Assembly: GCA_902794825.1 (NCBI GenBank)
Contig: CADBIU010000010.1
Location: 1 to 38,071 of the forward strand
Origin: an uncultured Lachnospiraceae bacterium
Lineage (GTDB): Bacteria; Bacillota; Clostridia; Lachnospirales; Lachnospiraceae
Reading direction: 5' to 3'
Length of the DNA stretch: 38,071 bases
A program made the translations under genes and the position numbers. The notes under the pieces are model-generated. The model had not been told where the DNA came from and did no database searches. It worked only from the letters and a program-made list of their open reading frames with translations. Shown piece after piece: positions 33,116 to 38,071 of the stretch. Within the stretch, counting starts at the first letter, position 1. Each line of letters starts with the position of its first letter.

Positions 33116-34645
33116 TCACTCAAAGATCATACCAAGCATCTCCCATGCATAGGCGTCCTTTTTCTGTTCTGCGGGGGCGAGTTCCGCATAGGGCTGCATC
33201 AGCGGATGCAGTCTTTTCTCATTGTCACGTTTTTCGCTTCGGCACCAATTGTGCATCAGGTAAAAATGCATCCAGCGCCGGTGCTCCATCTCCTGATATT
33301 CTTCTCCTCTCATCTCCCTTGTGCTGCGGTAGACCTCATAAGCCCGCCTGCAGTTCTCGGGAGTTACGGCGGTGATCGTCTCATCTCCGAGTAAGTACCG
33401 AATTTTGACAAGCAGGTGGTCCGCCGCGGCAATATTGGACTGCTTGAGGAAATAACTCAGGTCCTCCCACTTTGTCGGGCTGGAGGATCCGCGGTTGTAG
33501 ATATCGTTCATCATCACAGCCTGCCTGTTCAGGGCGTCTTTCATGACATACTCCCTTGTCAGGATCTGCTCTCCTCTGCCAAAAGACTGCACACCCGGCA
33601 TTTCCTCCGACAGCCGGACATGTACATTCTTTCTGATGCCGAACCAGGTGCTGAGTTTCTCCAGCACGTCAAGATTAAGCGAGTCGTCGTCCCTGCAGAT
33701 GATGATGCGGTCGGCCTTTCTCAAAAGGTCCATCTTCTCATGCCACTTTTCTTTGTGGAATACAAGCCTGTCCTCCTGCGAATCTCCGGAATTCAGCGCG
33801 CGGACAAGTTCGCCGTGCATGTCGGCAAATCCCGCTTCGTCTTCGAACACATGGTATTCCACGGTTCGATCGGGCGTGTACACATTGGTGAGCAGCGCTC
33901 TCTCCAGCAGCGCGCTCCCGTATTTTCCGCATCCGATCAGAACTACTGTCTTTTCCCTCAAAAGAAGAGGATGATACTGCCAGTACCATCGTCCCAGGCA
34001 CTCCGCTTTCCCAAACAAATGCATATTGTCGGGCACTGAATCGATCATCATGTCTGACATGCAGTAGCACTCAATGGACTTTTCTGCCGCCGCCAGTCCC
34101 GCGCAGTAATTCTCCCAAGGGTCCTCACCCATGAAAATGGCCGTCATTCTGCCGTCCCCTTCTCTGAGGTCCTTAAGAGCGGCAATATCAGCGTCCGTGC
34201 AGAGTATATTGCCCGAGCCCGCATCTCCGGTATTCTCACCTTGAAAGATGAGCACACAGTTTTCTTCCCTGCCCAGTTCCTGCGCCAGAGTCAGGGAATC
34301 CCTGTTTGCGGATCCAAAGACATACCACTGCTTATCCCTGTTTCTGTACAGTTTCGCTATCGGCAGAAACTGTTCTCCGATTATGCGGATGGAGACACTG
34401 ATCACGGCGGATAAAACCCCCAGACTGCACAGTGCCAGAATGATCCCCAGAACTCTGCCGGCACCGGTTACAGGAGACAGATCCCCGTAACCCACAGTAG
34501 TCAGGGTGATCAGTGAATACCATATGGCATCCCAGATCGTTCTGATCGAAGCTCCGTCCGCGCCCGACTCCACTACTGTCAGAAGGACTACTATGACTGC
34601 ATAGGCGCCGATCGCCCCTGCCACCAGTTTCAGATTTCGTTTCAT
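33116..34645 (-). CDS. K+ channel with two RCK-like domains and a C-terminal RyR-like domain
   Basis: This is a 509-residue protein. Two membrane helices (about 7-24 and 64-90) flank a pore helix and the selectivity filter TVGYGD (50-55), a two-TM potassium channel. The cytoplasmic part starts with a Rossmann-like module (about 107-200) and a second one at 233-320 beginning TVVLIGCGKYGSALLERAL, as in tandem RCK/TrkA-N domains. Residues 450-500 resemble a ryanodine-receptor (RyR) repeat: MEHRRWMHFYLMHNW, then HPLMQPYAEL. The RyR domain would be expected to sense a ligand or partner and gate the pore (inference). GGAGG precedes the ATG, which is 1 base after the stop of its paralogue. Confidence 0.88.
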   Translation of the reverse strand: MKRNLKLVAGAIGAYAVIVVLLTVVESGADGASIRTIWDAIWYSLITLTTVGYGDLSPVTGAGRVLGIILALCSLGVLSAVISVSIRIIGEQFLPIAKLYRNRDKQWYVFGSANRDSLTLAQELGREENCVLIFQGENTGDAGSGNILCTDADIAALKDLREGDGRMTAIFMGEDPWENYCAGLAAAEKSIECYCMSDMMIDSVPDNMHLFGKAECLGRWYWQYHPLLLREKTVVLIGCGKYGSALLERALLTNVYTPDRTVEYHVFEDEAGFADMHGELVRALNSGDSQEDRLVFHKEKWHEKMDLLRKADRIIICRDDDSLNLDVLEKLSTWFGIRKNVHVRLSEEMPGVQSFGRGEQILTREYVMKDALNRQAVMMNDIYNRGSSSPTKWEDLSYFLKQSNIAAADHLLVKIRYLLGDETITAVTPENCRRAYEVYRSTREMRGEEYQEMEHRRWMHFYLMHNWCRSEKRDNEKRLHPLMQPYAELAPAEQKKDAYAWEMLGMIFE

Positions 34646-34646
34646 C

Positions 34647-36521
34647 TTAACCCTCCGCCTGTTCCTGTCTCAGAATCCTGGGAATGATCAGGACATTGTT
34701 GATATCAGACTGCTTATAGTTAACATTTCTTCCCGTAACCTTTTTTTCTTTCTCAGACAGCTTGTCCAGCTGATCGTAGGGGATCAGGCAGGCGTGGCTC
34801 CTCTCGTCGGTATCCTTGCCGATCCTGGGATTCGCGGGCTTTCCCTCCCGCAGATTCTCTATGTATTCCTCAGCCCTTTTATCAAACTCCTCTTCGGTCA
34901 TCGCTCTGTATCCGTTGCAGAAGTGGAAAGCGCACCAGCGCATGTGCTCCATTTCTCCCAGCACGTTGAGTTTCTCTTCACCAAGCAGTTTTTCCCAATT
35001 GTCGTTCATTGCCTCCTCCCTGGTGCTTCCGGAAGCCCTGACGATAGCAGGCAGAAATTCCGCGGACGCCCTGGAGGACATTTTGCTGAAAGAGTCGCAG
35101 GTCACCCACTTGTCCCAATCGGACCTGTCAGAATCATCATAAACACTGTTGATCAGGATCGCGTTTCTGTCCTCATTCACAGCGGAAAGCATGTCGTAAG
35201 AATACACATTTTTGGTCAAAATCCCGCTCCCGATCGCCTGCTGGTAACTGACATGATCCTTGACGCACTTGAGAACGCAGATATTTTCGGCGTTCATCCT
35301 CTTGAGGTATAGCATGAGATGGTCAGCTATTTCTGTATTCATCTCGTCATTTCCGGTGCACACGGCAATGTATTTCACTGTGCCCAGGCGGCTTCCAAGG
35401 TAGTCGTAGAACTCTTTGCTCCTGCCGTCGTCATTGTGCAGTTCGATCTCATACTGATTTACAAGATCCTTGCACTCCGCAAAGAGATAGCCGGCCTCCT
35501 GCCCGCTCATAGGAGAAAACACCGCGGCGTGGAAACGACTGCCGACAAACTGGCCGTTCATGATGAGGTGGCGCAGGACCGCCTGCCCGCACTCCCCCAG
35601 TCCCACAACTATGCAGTCAAAATCCTGCACAGCCCGCCCGCTCTCATCAAAACTCACACATTCCCAGGGCGGACACAGCCTGATCATTGCCCTCGCCATA
35701 AGTTCCGAAGCCTCGAACACATTTACATACCCGAAGCCGTACTCGTCTTTCGAGACCTGCAGCATGGAGGCGATGATCTCCTCAGTTCCGGCCAGAGTCA
35801 GGCTCGTTTTTGCAGGGGAGACTTTCATCTCTTCAAACGCGTCTTTGAGTTTTAAGGCATAGAAAAGATTCTTCTGTGGATTCTGGTCGAGCGCAAAGAT
35901 CTCTATTTTGTTCCTGCTGCTGATCTTTAGTTTCCGAAGTTCCCGCTCAGAAGACTGGGCGATCCCTTTGCCGGTAATGACCGCCATCCCCATATTGATG
36001 ATTTCCTGCGCCCTGGGCTCCGCGTCGTTTTCGCTGATCATGACCACTGCGCAGTTCTCATTGGCAAGGCACTCGCGGCCCACTTTTATACTGTTGTCAT
36101 TGACGCCGTAAATGATCGTCAGATCCCCGTTCAGCGCCAGAAACAGCCTCAGTTTCCTGAGTCCGGCAGATCCCACCGTAACCATTGCGGCGCTTGCAAT
36201 GGAATAAAATGCCATCAGATGGAAGAGCCAGAAGCAGAATACCCCAAGCCCCGTCTGCATCCAAACCGACCCGCTGATCGCGGACATATCATTTTTGCCC
36301 AGGAACATGCCGATCACGGAAAACGGCGTCCTCACAAGCGAAAGGAATGCGTTCCCGGTGACGTCTGTATAGCCTTTTCCGTATATGATGCTTCCGCCCA
36401 GGACGGCGATCACCATCAGATACGCCGTCAGTTTCGCGGAGTAAGCCGGCTTAAAGGCCATATTGATCACCAGCGCCGTGAATATGATAATTGACAGAAC
36501 AATAACCCAAATTGCAGTCAT
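34647..36521 (-). CDS. Membrane protein with RCK-like domains and RyR-like domain, lacking a K+ filter
   Basis: This is a 624-residue paralogue of the neighbouring channel. The N-terminus has about three membrane helices (1-22, 32-48, 90-115) but no T-V-G-Y-G-type filter. A Rossmann-like module follows (IIYGVNDNS, about 136-215), then a second with VVGLGECGQAVLRHL at 305-319. The C-terminus carries a RyR-like domain (about 523-596: EMEHMRWCAFHFCNGYR, then SHACLIPYDQL). The shared architecture suggests a regulatory subunit of the channel. The start is ATG 36521 with AAGGAAGGA upstream; an in-frame TTG at 36539 overlaps the hydrolase stop. It lies 14 bases after the hydrolase gene. Confidence 0.85.
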   Translation of the reverse strand: MTAIWVIVLSIIIFTALVINMAFKPAYSAKLTAYLMVIAVLGGSIIYGKGYTDVTGNAFLSLVRTPFSVIGMFLGKNDMSAISGSVWMQTGLGVFCFWLFHLMAFYSIASAAMVTVGSAGLRKLRLFLALNGDLTIIYGVNDNSIKVGRECLANENCAVVMISENDAEPRAQEIINMGMAVITGKGIAQSSERELRKLKISSRNKIEIFALDQNPQKNLFYALKLKDAFEEMKVSPAKTSLTLAGTEEIIASMLQVSKDEYGFGYVNVFEASELMARAMIRLCPPWECVSFDESGRAVQDFDCIVVGLGECGQAVLRHLIMNGQFVGSRFHAAVFSPMSGQEAGYLFAECKDLVNQYEIELHNDDGRSKEFYDYLGSRLGTVKYIAVCTGNDEMNTEIADHLMLYLKRMNAENICVLKCVKDHVSYQQAIGSGILTKNVYSYDMLSAVNEDRNAILINSVYDDSDRSDWDKWVTCDSFSKMSSRASAEFLPAIVRASGSTREEAMNDNWEKLLGEEKLNVLGEMEHMRWCAFHFCNGYRAMTEEEFDKRAEEYIENLREGKPANPRIGKDTDERSHACLIPYDQLDKLSEKEKKVTGRNVNYKQSDINNVLIIPRILRQEQAEG

Positions 36522-36535
36522 TATGATTCCTTCCT

Positions 36536-37456
36536 TCAATTACTGTGGATAAAAGCCGCGATGTCCCCGATCACATCTTCTCCGATGTGCTGCTCCACAC
36601 TGTACTCTTTCGACGCCTTGAGAATGTCATTATAGATTCCTTTCACAAAGACGTGGTTCAGTTCAGGATACAGTTTATATTGTGTGTTCTCCCTGTCGGC
36701 AAGAAGTTTCTTAAATTTCCGGTAATCGCGCTTAGCAAGTACCTGGAAGTCCTTGCCGCCCTGAAGGATCAGGACCGGCTTATTGCTGGCCAAAAGATAG
36801 TCTGCTGCAGTCTTTTGCCCCATCTCCTTGAAGTAGTAAAGCGACAGGTTTCCCGCAAATTTCTTTTTCTTTGCTTCCTCGTCGCTCATCTGATATAAGC
36901 CGCGAAATCTCTTTTTATAAAATCTGTACTCAAGTCCGATGATCTTCTTAAGGATCGAGCTGCCGCGTCCGGCCTGTCTTAGCTGCCTCAGCACAATTTC
37001 TTCGAGGCGGTAAGGAGTTCCCGCCATCATTATAAGCCCCTTCACGTCCGCGCCTTCCGCATCGATCCTCGGAGCGAGCATGGCTCCCATGCTGTGGCCC
37101 AGAATATAGATGCGGTCGTGATCGATCCGCGGATCTCTCTTCAGCATCTGTACTGCGAGCAGCGCGTCTTCGATCGTCTCTTCCTTCACGGTGAGGTGCT
37201 TATTCCTGATCATCCTGCGGGCGTGTACAAAAGTGCGCTTGTCATAGCGCAGGGAAGCAGCGCCGTGTCTCGCAAGACCTTCAGCAAGGTCCTTGAAGGG
37301 CGTCAGCTTCAACACCTTCTCATCCATATTGCTGGCTCCGGAGCCGTGCACCATCACAACGGCGGGCACCGGCTTCGATAGATCAGACGGAAGCGTCATA
37401 AGTCCATTCAGCGGATACTCTGTTCCCGCTCCCACAACGATTTTTTCACTGTACAT
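36536..37456 (-). CDS. Alpha/beta hydrolase (dienelactone hydrolase/acyl-peptidase-like)
   Basis: This 306-residue cytoplasmic enzyme has no signal peptide. The oxyanion/entry motif is VHGSGASN (36-43), the nucleophile elbow is GHSMG (120-124, Ser122), Asp236 is in GGKDFQV and His268 in NHVF. An inserted helical lid (about 150-215) is rich in Arg/Lys. The family includes esterases and peptidases, and the substrate is unknown. It is the first gene of the operon with the RyR/K+ channel pair, behind an AGGAGG site and a recognisable promoter, so it may make, modify or destroy a ligand of the channel, which is speculation from gene order. Confidence 0.88.
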   Translation of the reverse strand: MYSEKIVVGAGTEYPLNGLMTLPSDLSKPVPAVVMVHGSGASNMDEKVLKLTPFKDLAEGLARHGAASLRYDKRTFVHARRMIRNKHLTVKEETIEDALLAVQMLKRDPRIDHDRIYILGHSMGAMLAPRIDAEGADVKGLIMMAGTPYRLEEIVLRQLRQAGRGSSILKKIIGLEYRFYKKRFRGLYQMSDEEAKKKKFAGNLSLYYFKEMGQKTAADYLLASNKPVLILQGGKDFQVLAKRDYRKFKKLLADRENTQYKLYPELNHVFVKGIYNDILKASKEYSVEQHIGEDVIGDIAAFIHSN

Positions 37457-37488
37457 GTCAGCACCTCCTGTTTATAAGGTCCGCCTTT

Positions 37489-37517
37489 ATCATACAGCAT
37501 TTTCATCCACTCGTAAA
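37489..37517 (-). promoter_or_regulatory. Promoter of the hydrolase-RyR-channel operon
   Basis: Minus-strand -35 TTTACG (37512-37517), 17-base spacer, -10 TATGAT (37489-37494), about 33 bases before the start codon. It is a moderate match. Confidence 0.52.
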
Positions 37518-37576
37518 ATTAACGGCGTAAAATCGTTAAAGCAGATTTGCGCTTTCTATGTTTTGGCAAAACAGGC

Positions 37577-37615
37577 AAAAAAAAGGTACCTGCAGTCTCT
37601 GTGACTGTAAGTACC
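37577..37615 (-). terminator. Intrinsic terminator after the YccF-family gene
   Basis: Stem GGTAC/GTACC continued by a second 5-bp stem across a small internal loop (37585-37615), followed by eight T on the minus strand. Confidence 0.88.
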
Positions 37616-37629
37616 CTCTGAATTTCCAT

Positions 37630-38007
37630 TTACAGGATGTGCTCGCGCTCAACCCTTGCTCCGAAAGGCATGAGTGAAAGCTTCGCGATCTTGAAATACT
37701 GTTTTCCCCACGGGATTCCGATAATGGTTATGCAGAGTATAATTCCGATGAGTGCGTTGCCGATTGCCATCTCGATCCCGCCGAAGATGATCCACAGGAT
37801 GTTGAGCAGGAAAGAAACTGCGTTTTCATCATCATAAACGATCTCTTTGCCAAACGGGTCAAGAGAAATGCTTGCCAGTTTAAAACACTGCAGTCCGACC
37901 GGGATGCCGACTACGGTGATGCACCAGAGACAGCCCGTAAGTACCCATCCAAGGGCGCTGAAGAGTCCGCCGAAAAGCAGCCAAAGTATATTCAATAAAA
38001 GTCTCAT
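37630..38007 (-). CDS. YccF-family (DUF307) membrane protein
   Basis: This 125-residue membrane protein is made of two halves of the same YccF domain. Each half runs LLNILW, an FGG-containing hydrophobic segment, CIT(V/I)(V/I)GIP, a Phe-Lys pair, and an (D/M)PFG end (about residues 3-55 and 66-118). Four membrane segments are expected. The family function is unknown. The start is ATG 38007 with AGGAGG, and a strong terminator follows, so it is likely monocistronic. The promoter region reaches the window edge. Confidence 0.93.
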   Translation of the reverse strand: MRLLLNILWLLFGGLFSALGWVLTGCLWCITVVGIPVGLQCFKLASISLDPFGKEIVYDDENAVSFLLNILWIIFGGIEMAIGNALIGIILCITIIGIPWGKQYFKIAKLSLMPFGARVEREHIL

Positions 38008-38071
38008 GATCTAATCCTCCTGTATTTAAAACTATATCGTTTTCGTGCTTCTATCTAATATACGGAAACGC

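Overview
The window reads as chromosome of a Gram-positive Clostridia bacterium, most likely Lachnospiraceae-like. Its base composition is roughly balanced to slightly GC-rich. Ribosome-binding sites are strong AGGAGG types, promoters are vegetative TTGACA/TATAAT types, intrinsic terminators are compact, and tight operons lie mostly on the minus strand. The family-level placement is inference from gene content and protein style. I found no rRNA, tRNA, CRISPR array, transposase or phage structural gene.

Layout by position. (1) 1-4949, minus strand: a tightly packed run of alpha/beta hydrolase, dynamin/Era-like GTPase, FRG-domain protein, MalK/UgpC-type ATPase, and two sugar ABC permeases, the second cut by the window edge. 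(2) 5024-9466: sugar-phosphate block with glucose-6-phosphate isomerase, phosphoglucomutase/phosphomannomutase, and a divergent HAD phosphatase/beta-phosphoglucomutase-like gene, each with a recognisable promoter and/or terminator. (3) 9509-13438: a 758-residue protein with a TerD-like C-terminal region, a structured intergenic inverted repeat, a membrane-anchored DNA/RNA non-specific nuclease, and an exported protein made of two copies of one domain. (4) 13678-17391, plus strand: a very large MacB/FtsX-type ABC transporter with ATPase and permease in one chain. (5) 17489-21615: overlapping UvrD-like and HhH-SNF2 helicase genes, followed by three copies of a 33-base palindrome in an 86-base tandem repeat at 21720-21924. 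(6) 22072-25235: the complete GTP-to-preQ1 queuosine pathway, transcribed queD-queE-folE-queC-queF behind a leader that looks like a preQ1 riboswitch (class III-like) with its own terminator. (7) 25248-27475: a membrane-anchored M20 peptidase and a divergent CAT-family acetyltransferase. (8) 27482-31448: a large anchored protein with TPR-like and PPC-like repeats, a remnant-like small ORF, and a membrane-anchored FKBP/trigger-factor-like foldase. (9) 31609-37517: an operon of alpha/beta hydrolase, membrane-RCK-RyR protein, K+ channel-RCK-RyR protein and an O-antigen-ligase/Wzy-like protein. (10) 37630-38007: a YccF-family membrane protein.

The best candidate for an undescribed system is the paralogous RyR pair at 33116-36521. 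Both proteins have an N-terminal membrane region, two Rossmann/RCK-like modules and a C-terminal ryanodine-receptor (RyR) repeat-like domain, but only one keeps a K+ selectivity filter. This suggests a heteromeric, ligand-gated potassium channel. Second-tier candidates are the hydrolase-GTPase-FRG module, the palindromic tandem repeat, the UvrD/SNF2 pair, and the structured leader before the TerD-like gene.
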